From: an uncultured Eubacteriales bacterium | GTDB taxonomy: Bacteria; Bacillota; Clostridia; Lachnospirales; Anaerotignaceae | Reading direction: 5' to 3' | NCBI GenBank assembly: GCA_900546215.1 | Contig: URCD01000048.1 | Location: 1-17,377, forward strand | DNA: 17,377 bases | In this document: piece after piece, positions 1-7,028 of the stretch | How positions within the stretch are numbered: the first letter of the stretch is position 1 | How the letters are laid out: every line of letters starts with the position of its first letter | The notes under the pieces: model-generated | Databases searched by the model: none | Told to the model about the DNA's origin: nothing | The model's input: the letters and a program-made list of their open reading frames with translations, nothing else | Program-made: the position numbers and the translations under genes

Positions 1-159
1 CAGGATGCCGGACGTTCCTATCTGTTCTTTTGTGTATTCCGAAAGATCCATATGCTCTGCAAGCCTTCGGTCCACAATGGCAAAGGGTATGGTCTTAGGG
101 ACCTTCCCCTGCTCTATGGCTGTAAGCCCCACACTGGCATCATCTGCTTCAAGGCCTGT
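1..159 (-). CDS. Partial open frame of unknown function at the window edge
   Basis: Read on the minus strand, bases 159 down to 1 encode 53 residues without a stop, and the frame runs off the window. A TAG lies just upstream at 162-160, so no start is visible. The residues look like ordinary soluble protein (for example GLTAIEQGK, then VDRRLAEHMDLSEY), and GC here is about 51 percent against roughly 35-40 percent in the following kilobase. The abrupt change into the topoisomerase frame near 153-159 suggests that this piece of another gene was joined here by rearrangement, insertion or misassembly. GLTAIEQGK loosely recalls sugar-binding protein sequences, but I do not recognise the family with confidence. 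Chance coding is possible at this length. Confidence 0.35.
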
Positions 160-1223
160 CTAAAATACTGCTTGATATTGACAGGGCTATAGAAATAATA
201 AGGAACACTGAAATTGACGCAATGGTAGTTCCTAACCTTATTACAGGCTTTGACATTGACCAGAAACAGGCTGAGTATGTAGCTGAAATTAAGCTTCGAA
301 ATATAAATAAGGAATACATTTTAAACCGTATTCAGGAAATTAGCGAATTGGTTGAGGATATAGCAGACCTTAACTCAATACTTGAAAGCGATACTAAGGT
401 CAAGCGGCTTATTGCTAAGGAGCTTAAAACAGTGGCTAAGAAATACGGAAGCCCTAGACGCACAGCGATTATTGCCGATACTGAAGCTGAACAGCTTCAA
501 GCTGAGGACCTAGTTGAGGATTTTGGAATAAAGCTTTTCCTCACGGAGCATAACTACTTCAAAAAAATCCCTCTTACTTCTCTTAGAACAAGCCCCGAAC
601 AGAAGCTTAAAGAGGAGGACCGCATAATCAGCGAGATGGAATGTACAAACCGCTCGGATATAATATTCTTCTCCGACAGGCATAATGTATATAAAATGAA
701 AGCAAACGATATTGCGGAATGTAAAGCAAGCGGCTTCGGCGAATATCTTGCAAATATTCTTACACTTGAGGAAAATGAAAAAATACTATACTTTACAGCT
801 ACAACCGATTATTCAGGATTTATGATATACGCATTTGAAAATGGAAAAGTGGCCAAAGTTCTTCTTGACAGCTATGCCACAAAGACCAACAGAAGAAAAC
901 TTGTAAACGCCTATTCTGCAAAATCGTCTGTTATCGGAATGAAAGCTGTAGATACAGATAAGGATATGGTACTTATAAGGGACAGAGATAAGGCTCTCCT
1001 CTTTAACACCGAGCTTATACCGCTTAACGCCAATAAGACATCCGGCGGCGTCCAGGTTTTTACCATGAAAAAGAAAAGCTCAGTTACTATGCTGTTTTTG
1101 GCTGAAGAATTTATAAGTGATGATATTGAAAAATACAGAACAAAAAAGCTTACCTCTTCAGGAGCTAGTATAACTGAGATTGATATTGAAAACAACAATA
1201 TTCCCGGACAAATAAAGCTTTAG
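153..1223 (+). CDS. parC: Type IIA topoisomerase subunit A (ParC/GyrA family), 5'-truncated
   Basis: C-terminal part of the DNA breakage-rejoining subunit of topoisomerase IV or gyrase, which partners ParE/GyrB to relax or decatenate DNA. The first in-frame ATG is at 222, but family-like residues already start near 153 (GLSKILLDIDRAIEIIR), so 222 is not the true start. The catalytic tyrosine domain is missing. What remains is the helical region (QAEYVAEIKLRNINKEYIL, about residues 15-33 from the ATG), a long helix, and a beta-propeller C-terminal domain from about residue 140. I see no glutamine-rich GyrA box (QRRGGKG), which favours a ParC-like rather than gyrase role. A stop at 123-125 and a foreign minus-strand frame lie upstream. 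The gene converges on the kinase gene, with a shared terminator between. Confidence 0.85.
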   Translation, partial: GLSKILLDIDRAIEIIRNTEIDAMVVPNLITGFDIDQKQAEYVAEIKLRNINKEYILNRIQEISELVEDIADLNSILESDTKVKRLIAKELKTVAKKYGSPRRTAIIADTEAEQLQAEDLVEDFGIKLFLTEHNYFKKIPLTSLRTSPEQKLKEEDRIISEMECTNRSDIIFFSDRHNVYKMKANDIAECKASGFGEYLANILTLEENEKILYFTATTDYSGFMIYAFENGKVAKVLLDSYATKTNRRKLVNAYSAKSSVIGMKAVDTDKDMVLIRDRDKALLFNTELIPLNANKTSGGVQVFTMKKKSSVTMLFLAEEFISDDIEKYRTKKLTSSGASITEIDIENNNIPGQIKL

Positions 1224-1226
1224 CAA

Positions 1227-1258
1227 AAAGGCCTGAATTTTATTCAGGCCTTTGCTTT
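1227..1258. terminator. Bidirectional terminator between parC and the kinase gene
   Basis: An 11-bp perfect stem, AAAGGCCTGAA (1227-1237) with TTCAGGCCTTT (1243-1253), has a 5-base AT loop and is flanked by A-runs and T-runs. It sits in the 34 bp between the stop codons of two convergent genes, so it can serve both strands. Confidence 0.85.
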
Positions 1259-2565
1259 TATAAATAGAATATGACTTTTATTTCGGTTCCTTTACCCTCT
1301 TCGCTTTCAAGGCTTATCTGGGCATTATGGCTAGCGGCGATATGTTTAACAATAGCAAGTCCCAAGCCTGTTCCTCCGCTCCTTTTTGAACGGCTTTTAT
1401 CGACCCTGTAAAAACGCTCGAAAACCCTTTCCCTGTGCTTTTCAGGTATACCTATACCATTATCCTTTACAGTCAGTACAACACGCTGCTCTTCTTTTTT
1501 AACCGCAATTTTCACGTATCCCCCGGCCCTGTTATAGCTTATAGCATTATTAGCCAGATTAGTTACAAGTTCTTCAAGCATTGGCCTGCTGCCTTTTATA
1601 ACCGCGTTCTTATCGCAGTCATTATCAATGGTTAGGTCATGCTGAACGGCATTCTCCCTTAGTATGCGCATACAATCTTCAACAACATCTGAGAGGTCAA
1701 TATCTTCATATATAACCTCAATACTGTCAGAATCAAGCTCTGAAAGTTTAATAATATCATTGATAAGGCTTAACAGACGATCCGAGTGATGATGTATCTC
1801 GCCTGCAAAACGTACAACTGAGTTCTCATCTACCATTTTATTTTCAATAAGCTCCGCATATCCTGAAATAACCGTAAGCGGGGTTTTCAGCTCATGTGAA
1901 ACATTAGCTGAAAACTCCTGTCGTACCCTCGCATTATTTAAAATATTTTCATGCTGCTCCTTAAGCATGTTTACTACAGGTATCAGCTCATCATACTCAG
2001 GAATTTCCTTAAAGCTTATATCATCAGCCATTTTTTCTATGGGCTTGATTATTTTCTGCGTAAGCACCCGCGTTATCAGGAAGCATAAAACAGCCATAAT
2101 AATTATAATTCCTGCAATGACTGGTAGAAGGTTTCCAAAAAGGCTGAAAATGTTGTCAGAGTCCATTGCAACGCGCATAACTCCCCCATTATCAAGCTTC
2201 ATGGCATAGTAATACGTATCCTCATTAAGAGTATCGGATTTTCTTATCGCATATCCTTCTCCATTTTTAAACGCATTTATTATTTCCGGCCTATTTTTAT
2301 GGCCGCTCATTACCCCGACATCGGCATAGCTGTCAAATAGCACTTTGCCGTCGTCATCTATCCAGGTAATTCTCAGATTTTCCGAGTCTAAATCTGCCAG
2401 CTTGTCAAATTTTCCAACACTTTCAATCATTCTGCAGGAAACCCTTAGATCCTCTAAAACCTGCTGACGAATTATTCTGTTAAATACAAATGAAACCAAT
2501 AATGCCGTTGACAAAACGGCAGTTATGGCAACGGCTATCATATACAGATTGATTTTCTTTTTCAT
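1258..2565 (-). CDS. Membrane sensor histidine kinase, PhoR-like
   Basis: Sensor of a two-component system that autophosphorylates on histidine and passes phosphate to the regulator encoded just upstream. Visible in order: a first membrane helix (about residues 8-30), an extracytoplasmic domain of about 110 residues, a second helix (about 145-167), a HAMP linker, the HisKA box VSHELKTPLT with the phospho-histidine near residue 224, the N box NLANNA (about 336), the G1 box DNGIGIP (about 368) and the G2 box GGTGLGLA (about 397). About 435 residues is usual for PhoR/WalK-type kinases. An AAGGA motif overlaps the regulator's stop codon. It lies 3 nt before a GTG at 2574 and 12 nt before the ATG at 2565. 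I chose the ATG, but GTG remains possible. The link to phosphate rests on the neighbouring nptA gene; the sensor domain itself does not show its ligand. Confidence 0.92.
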   Translation of the reverse strand: MKKKINLYMIAVAITAVLSTALLVSFVFNRIIRQQVLEDLRVSCRMIESVGKFDKLADLDSENLRITWIDDDGKVLFDSYADVGVMSGHKNRPEIINAFKNGEGYAIRKSDTLNEDTYYYAMKLDNGGVMRVAMDSDNIFSLFGNLLPVIAGIIIIMAVLCFLITRVLTQKIIKPIEKMADDISFKEIPEYDELIPVVNMLKEQHENILNNARVRQEFSANVSHELKTPLTVISGYAELIENKMVDENSVVRFAGEIHHHSDRLLSLINDIIKLSELDSDSIEVIYEDIDLSDVVEDCMRILRENAVQHDLTIDNDCDKNAVIKGSRPMLEELVTNLANNAISYNRAGGYVKIAVKKEEQRVVLTVKDNGIGIPEKHRERVFERFYRVDKSRSKRSGGTGLGLAIVKHIAASHNAQISLESEEGKGTEIKVIFYL

Positions 2566-2580
2566 TTTAATCACCGGTCC

Positions 2581-3267
2581 TTACAGTTCGGCAACATAAC
2601 CCACATTTCTTACTGTTTTAATTATGTTTCCAGCTTCACCGAGTTTCTGGCGCAGAGTCTTTATATGCATGTCTACTGTACGAGACTCACTTTCAAACTC
2701 AACTCCCCACACCTTTTCCATTATTATATCACGTGTAAGGACAATTCCCTCATTTAAAACCAAAAGTTTTAACAGCTCGTACTCTTTATATGTAAGCTCA
2801 CACTTTTCGTCAGCTACAAACACAACACGCCTAACATCATCAATAAAAATGTCCCCTATTCGGATATACTTTTCCTTGCCTGTGACACGTCTCTCCTCTT
2901 CTGTTCTTCTAAGAAGCGCCTTTACTCTTGCAATCAGCTCCATCACGCCAAACGGCTTTGTAATATAATCGTCAGCGCCCATCTCAAGACCTCTTACCCT
3001 ATCCAGCTCTGTAGACTTGGCACTTATAAGTATCACCGGTATTCGCTTGGTGTCAGGTTTAGAACGAAGCTTCCTTAATATTTCAAGACCATCCTCATCA
3101 GGCAGCATTATATCTAGTACTACAAGATCGGGTCTGTTAACGGATAGTTTGTCATAAAAAGACCTTCCGTTTTCAAATGTCTCAACATTATGACCGCTGT
3201 TATTCAGCGCAATTGTCTCAATCTCACAAATGTTTGCGTCGTCCTCAACGATGTAAATAAGTGCCAT
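2581..3267 (-). CDS. OmpR/PhoB-family response regulator
   Basis: Transcription factor of the two-component pair, 228 residues, the normal length for the family. The receiver domain (1-120) has the acidic pair Asp9-Asp10, the phosphoacceptor Asp52 in DIMLPDEDG, Ser82 at the switch position and Lys104 in the TKPF motif. A winged-helix DNA-binding domain follows (about 130-226), with the recognition region SRTVDMHIKTLRQKLG and the typical end TVRNVGYV. The ribosome site AGAGGTG lies 8 nt before the ATG. The gene is 21 bp after nptA and directly before the kinase gene, so the three are probably cotranscribed. Placement next to a phosphate transporter suggests a PhoP/PhoB role, and the repeats upstream of nptA are the natural candidate targets. 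This role is inferred; sequence alone does not separate PhoP from other OmpR-type regulators. Confidence 0.93.
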   Translation of the reverse strand: MALIYIVEDDANICEIETIALNNSGHNVETFENGRSFYDKLSVNRPDLVVLDIMLPDEDGLEILRKLRSKPDTKRIPVILISAKSTELDRVRGLEMGADDYITKPFGVMELIARVKALLRRTEEERRVTGKEKYIRIGDIFIDDVRRVVFVADEKCELTYKEYELLKLLVLNEGIVLTRDIIMEKVWGVEFESESRTVDMHIKTLRQKLGEAGNIIKTVRNVGYVAEL

Positions 3268-3288
3268 ATAAATACACCTCTGTATTAA

Positions 3289-5052
3289 TTATTCGATAAC
3301 ATACTTCTTTTTATAGTGCAAATAGCGTTCCTGAAAATCCTTGTTGCCTTCCATTCCGTGCTGAATAAGGAAATTATGGGTGTCCATTTCTTCCTGATCA
3401 GACTGAAGGACATATATAGCAATATTTGAACAATGGTCCGCTACTCTTTCAAAGCTTGTCGACATATCGGAAAGTATAAATCCAAGTTCGGTTGTGCACT
3501 CGCCCATTCTGAGCCTTTTAATATGTTTTTCTTTGATTACTATATTAAGGTCGTCAATAACATCCTCAAGAGGCTCAACCGTAACGGCAATCTCCTTATC
3601 CATATTTTCAAAGGCTTTCATCGTAATGTCAAGTATTTCTTTAACTGCATCAGCATAAACTCTTATTTCATTCAGCCCTTTTTCACTGAATGCAATTCCC
3701 TTATCGTAAAGCTCTCTTGAAGCCTCCAATATATTTACCGCATGGTCAGATATTCTCTCAAAGTCATTGAGTGAATGGAGAAGCATTGATACAGTATGTC
3801 CTTCTTCAATAGTAAGGTTTTTGCCGCTGATTTTTACAAGATAAGTTCCAAGCTTATCCTCAAATCTGTCTACCTCATCTTCGATTTCTATAACTCTGTC
3901 AGCAGTATTTTCGTCAAAGTACTCTATTAGCTCAATGGATTTTCCAACCGCAGTTTTAGCTAAATTTGCCATCTTTGTTGCCGCGTTTTTACACTGCATG
4001 ATTGCATATCCAGGTGAGTCAAGAAATCTTTCGTCCAGCATCTGAAGGTCTTTTTCAGCTTCCGAAACCGGTATCTGTTTTTCCTTAATGGTTCTTATAG
4101 CAAGCTTTTCAAGAATATTGCCAAACGGAAGCAAAACTACCGTAGTAATTATATTAAATGCAGTATGGATTGACGCTATTCCCGCAGCATTTATCGTATC
4201 TCCCATGAATGTAAAGTTTAACACTGCGTTTAGGCCGTAAAAAACAGCCATAAATACAGCCGTACCTATAATATTAAAGTAAAGATGCACTGCCGCAGCT
4301 CTCTTAGCGTCCCTTCCTGCCCCAACGCTTGAGATAATAGCTGTAATACATGTTCCGATATTCTGTCCCATGATAATTGGAAATGCATTTCCAAATTTTA
4401 TCGCACCTGTAACGCACAGTGCCTGAAGTATACCAACCGACGCAGAAGAAGACTGAATGATTGCGGTGACACACGCGCCCATAATAAGTCCAAGTACCGG
4501 ATTAGAAAACTTAGTTAAAATGTTTGTAAATGCAGGAACCTGGGCAAGAGGCTTAACCGCTCCGCTCATAGTCTCCATACCGAACATCAGAACAGCAAAT
4601 CCTATAAGGATATTTCCGATATTTTTCCTCTTATCTTTCTTAGAAAATAAAATCAAGCCGATACCTATTAAGGCCAATACCGGCGAAAATGATGAAGGCT
4701 TCAATAGCTGCATAAAAAAGCCGTCGCCCTCAATTGCCGTAAGGCTGAGCAGCCACGCTGTAACAGTAGTACCTATATTGGCGCCCATTATTATACCGAT
4801 AGCCTGATTAAGCTTCATTATGCCTGAATTTACAAAGCCGACAACCATAACCGTTGTAGCCGATGATGATTGTATGACAGCCGTTACTCCAGCGCCTAAA
4901 AGCACGGCCATTATCCTGTTCTTTGTAAGTTTTTCAAGCACTCTTTCAAGTTTACCGCCTGAAAGCTTCTCAAGCCCTTCCCCCATGATATGCATACCAT
5001 ATAGGAAAAGCGCAAGACCTCCAGCCATAGTTAAAACATCAAAAAAATCCAT
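3289..5052 (-). CDS. nptA: Na+/phosphate cotransporter with fused PhoU-like domain
   Basis: Sodium-driven phosphate carrier of the NptA/YjbB (PNaS) family in the cytoplasmic membrane, 587 residues. The membrane part (1 to about 330) has the family's inverted repeat: QSSSA at 61-65 and 200-204, each followed by an NIGT motif (GANIGTTVTA at 90-99 and GQNIGTCITA at 229-238). From about 345 to 565 a soluble, mostly helical PhoU-like region follows, with acidic stretches such as EIEDEVDRFEDKLG. This is a standard architecture for Bacillota. The start is supported by AGAGG with GGGG close upstream of the ATG. It is the first gene of the presumed nptA-regulator-kinase operon, and its upstream region contains two arrays of PHO-box-like repeats. 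Direction of transport (uptake or efflux) cannot be read from sequence. Confidence 0.93.
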   Translation of the reverse strand: MDFFDVLTMAGGLALFLYGMHIMGEGLEKLSGGKLERVLEKLTKNRIMAVLLGAGVTAVIQSSSATTVMVVGFVNSGIMKLNQAIGIIMGANIGTTVTAWLLSLTAIEGDGFFMQLLKPSSFSPVLALIGIGLILFSKKDKRKNIGNILIGFAVLMFGMETMSGAVKPLAQVPAFTNILTKFSNPVLGLIMGACVTAIIQSSSASVGILQALCVTGAIKFGNAFPIIMGQNIGTCITAIISSVGAGRDAKRAAAVHLYFNIIGTAVFMAVFYGLNAVLNFTFMGDTINAAGIASIHTAFNIITTVVLLPFGNILEKLAIRTIKEKQIPVSEAEKDLQMLDERFLDSPGYAIMQCKNAATKMANLAKTAVGKSIELIEYFDENTADRVIEIEDEVDRFEDKLGTYLVKISGKNLTIEEGHTVSMLLHSLNDFERISDHAVNILEASRELYDKGIAFSEKGLNEIRVYADAVKEILDITMKAFENMDKEIAVTVEPLEDVIDDLNIVIKEKHIKRLRMGECTTELGFILSDMSTSFERVADHCSNIAIYVLQSDQEEMDTHNFLIQHGMEGNKDFQERYLHYKKKYVIE

Positions 5053-5077
5053 TAATACCCCGCCTCTGATAATTAGA

Positions 5078-5101
5078 CATATAGTTCTTTAGTTCTATAT
5101 G
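5078..5101. repeat. Inverted repeat in the nptA leader
   Basis: CATATAG (5078-5084) and CTATATG (5095-5101) are perfect 7-bp arms around a 10-bp centre. AGTTCT also occurs twice in the centre as a direct repeat. It lies between the presumed nptA start site and its ribosome site, so it could be a leader hairpin or a protein site. It is AT-rich and short, so chance is possible. Confidence 0.4.
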
Positions 5102-5108
5102 TTGAAAG

Positions 5109-5160
5109 ATAATATATGTTTGTAAAATACAAATGCTCCTAAAGTAAAATAAATGTAAAA
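5109..5160 (-). promoter_or_regulatory. PHO-box-like repeat cluster proximal to nptA, with -10
   Basis: On the minus strand, TTTTACATTTA (5160-5150), TTTTACTTTAG (5149-5139) and TTTTACAAACA (5127-5117) lie in exact 11-bp register, with one degenerate unit (5138-5128) between the last two. The pattern resembles the TT(A/T/C)ACA direct repeats bound by PhoP in Bacillus, which also recur about every 11 bp. A -10-like TATTAT (5114-5109) follows directly. The function is inferred from the pattern and from the neighbouring regulator. Confidence 0.55.
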
Positions 5161-5177
5161 TGAAGATTTACGACGAT

Positions 5178-5219
5178 ATTCTACAAATATTGTATTAATT
5201 ATGTAAAATTCAGTTAAAA
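5178..5219 (-). promoter_or_regulatory. PHO-box-like repeat cluster distal to nptA, with -10
   Basis: Three consecutive 11-bp units read on the minus strand: TTTTAACTGAA (5219-5209), TTTTACATAAT (5208-5198) and the weaker TAATACAATAT (5197-5187). A -10-like TAGAAT (5183-5178) follows after 3 bp. No good -35 is present, as expected for a promoter that depends on a bound activator. This cluster is not in 11-bp phase with the proximal one, which suggests two separate promoters. Confidence 0.55.
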
Positions 5220-5399
5220 TTCAAGCACAATGACATATTTGTTTAAAAATAAAAACACTCTTATTCACAGCTGAATATAAATGTGGGTAGAATTACACAA
5301 TATTACAATATAATATGCCCTTTAAATATAAATTTTATGGCTTCATCAGTCATATTTGTTGAGCATATGCATAAAAATGCGGATTTTATCAGAAAAGCC
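5220..5399. other. AT-rich spacer between the divergent promoters
   Basis: This stretch lies between the nptA control region and the lysA promoter. I found no open frame with a ribosome site, no strong hairpin and no repeat of note. It may simply separate the two promoters. Confidence 0.4.
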
Positions 5400-5443
5400 T
5401 TGCAAAAGCTTTAATTTAATAATATACTAACCTAAAATATAAT
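5400..5443 (+). promoter_or_regulatory. Promoter of the lysA-lysC operon
   Basis: TTGCAA (5400-5405), 17 bp, then TATACT (5423-5428) gives a start near 5435, a few bases before the riboswitch. A second -10, TATAAT (5438-5443), has only a weak -35 (TTTAAT, 5415-5420) and would start transcription at the base of the riboswitch. Either fits. Confidence 0.6.
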
Positions 5444-5447
5444 CATT

Positions 5448-5615
5448 GACAGAGGCGCATCGTATCAAAAGTAAGCGGATTACAGCGGACTTTCGCAAAG
5501 TCCTATTCGTATGAAAGGGAACGTTGCCGAAGGCGGCCGAGGCGTAAGGCTGACCTGGGTAAGCGGAATAATATCCGTTTAACTGTCGCAGTTTATGCGG
5601 AGTGCTGTCTCAGTT
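5448..5615 (+). promoter_or_regulatory. Lysine riboswitch (L box) aptamer
   Basis: The conserved features of the lysine aptamer appear in order: AGAGGCGC (5451-5458), AAAAGTAAG (5467-5475), a 7-bp hairpin GGACTTT/AAAGTCC (5487-5503), the core GTTGCCGAAGG (5523-5533), CTGGG (5555-5559) and the closing GCGGAGTGCTGTC (5597-5609). The P1 helix pairs GACAG (5448-5452) with CTGTC (5605-5609). It lies upstream of lysA and lysC, the usual location. Bound lysine stabilises P1 and so shuts off the operon. Confidence 0.93.
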
Positions 5616-5675
5616 GAATATTTATTAGTTAACTGACAGCCTCGTTAGGTATGAACCTATCTGGCTGTTTTTTTA
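5605..5675 (+). terminator. Riboswitch expression platform: antiterminator and terminator
   Basis: Two exclusive folds are visible. In the antiterminator, GCTG...TCAGTT (5604-5615) pairs with AACTGACAGC (5631-5640), using the same CTGTC that closes P1. In the terminator, ACAGCC (5636-5641) pairs with GGCTGT (5663-5668), with an inner TAGGT/ACCTA helix, followed by eight T. Forming P1 frees the terminator strand, so high lysine means termination. Confidence 0.88.
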
Positions 5676-5707
5676 TCGAAATTTACAGTAAAGGAGTTAA
5701 AAACATC

Positions 5708-7003
5708 ATGATTTGCAGCAATATCGGAATTAACGAAAAAGGCCATCTTACCTTTGCCGGACAGGATACGGTTGAATTGGCCAAAAAATACTCAACTCCC
5801 CTTTATCTTATTGACGAAGAAAAAGTACGCGAAAAAATGCGTATATATGTAAAAGCGATGAAGGATAATTTCCCGGAAGGCTCCATGCCTCTTTATGCCA
5901 GCAAGGCTCTTTGTTTTAAAAAAATATATTCTATTGCAGCCGAAGAAAAAATGGGTGTTGATGTGGTTTCCCCCGGAGAGCTTTATACCGCGCTTCATGC
6001 AGGCTTTCCTATGGAAAATGTATATTTTCACGGAAACAACAAGACCGATGAGGATATAGAGTTTGCTATTAAAAGCAAAATAGGCTTTTTTGTCTGTGAT
6101 AATCTTGATGAGCTTGAAACAATAGACCTTACAGCCGCCAAGCACGGCATTGTTCAAAAAATATTGCTTAGGCTTACTCCCGGTATTGATCCCCATACCC
6201 ATGTAAAAATCTCAACCGGAAAGGTTGATTCTAAATTCGGTATAGCAATTGAAACAGGTCAGGCCGAAGAAGCTATAAAGTCCGCCCTTGATAAGAAAAA
6301 TGTTGCGCTTTGCGGATATCACTGTCATATAGGTTCACAGACGTTCGATATTAAACCTTTTGAAGACGGTGCCGATATAATGCTTAAATTTATAGCCCAC
6401 ATCAAGGATGTATGCGGTTATGAAGCCAAAATACTTAACCTCGGCGGAGGTATGGGTGTGAAGTATGTTGAGAGCGACCCCGATATTGATTATGAGAAAA
6501 ATATCAAAGGAATTTCCGATATGATGAGAAGGAAATGCGATGAGCTTGGAATCACTCTTCCAACTGTTCTTATGGAACCCGGAAGAAGTATAGTCGCTGA
6601 CGCAGGTATGACACTATATACTGTAGGCGGTACCAAAGAAATACCAGGATACAAAAACTATGTTTCAATAGACGGCGGCATGACAGACAATCCAAGATAT
6701 ACCCTTTATGAATCTCCATATACAATTGCCCTTGCAAATAAAGCATCAGAAAAGCCTGCAATGGAATATACTGTTGGCGGCAGATGCTGTGAAAGCGGCG
6801 ACCTTATTCAGGAAAATGTAAGTCTGCCTCAGGCTCATAAGGGAGATATACTCGCGGTAATGACAACGGGTGCTTATAATTACTCAATGGCCTCACATTA
6901 CAACCGTATACCAAATCCTCCTGTTATAATGCTTAACAAAGGTGACAGCTATGTAGCTGTAAAGCGCGAGACTTATGCAGACCTTATGAAAAACGATCTT
7001 TAA
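5708..7003 (+). CDS. lysA: Diaminopimelate decarboxylase
   Basis: PLP enzyme for the last step of lysine synthesis, converting meso-diaminopimelate to lysine and CO2 in the cytoplasm; 431 residues, normal length. It has the fold-type III features: PLP lysine Lys66 in YASKAL, HCHIGSQ (205-211), the phosphate-binding glycine loop LGGGMG (245-250), EPGRS (290-294), and CESGD (361-365), whose cysteine and glutamate reach into the partner active site. The start at 5708 follows AAAGGAG (5690-5696) by 11 nt. An in-frame ATG at 5651 lies inside the leader terminator hairpin and is not a start. The gene is controlled by the lysine riboswitch and followed 25 bp later by lysC. Confidence 0.96.
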   Translation: MICSNIGINEKGHLTFAGQDTVELAKKYSTPLYLIDEEKVREKMRIYVKAMKDNFPEGSMPLYASKALCFKKIYSIAAEEKMGVDVVSPGELYTALHAGFPMENVYFHGNNKTDEDIEFAIKSKIGFFVCDNLDELETIDLTAAKHGIVQKILLRLTPGIDPHTHVKISTGKVDSKFGIAIETGQAEEAIKSALDKKNVALCGYHCHIGSQTFDIKPFEDGADIMLKFIAHIKDVCGYEAKILNLGGGMGVKYVESDPDIDYEKNIKGISDMMRRKCDELGITLPTVLMEPGRSIVADAGMTLYTVGGTKEIPGYKNYVSIDGGMTDNPRYTLYESPYTIALANKASEKPAMEYTVGGRCCESGDLIQENVSLPQAHKGDILAVMTTGAYNYSMASHYNRIPNPPVIMLNKGDSYVAVKRETYADLMKNDL

Positions 7004-7028
7004 TTTAAATATAAAGGAGACTCTTAAA

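Noticed and set aside
3433..5092. Plus-strand open frames opposite nptA and similar frames opposite other genes
   Set aside because: They are antisense to strongly conserved coding sequence, lack ribosome sites and resemble no family.
5651..5707. Upstream in-frame ATG extending LysA by 19 residues
   Set aside because: It lies within the riboswitch terminator hairpin and has no ribosome site, whereas AAAGGAG precedes the ATG at 5708.
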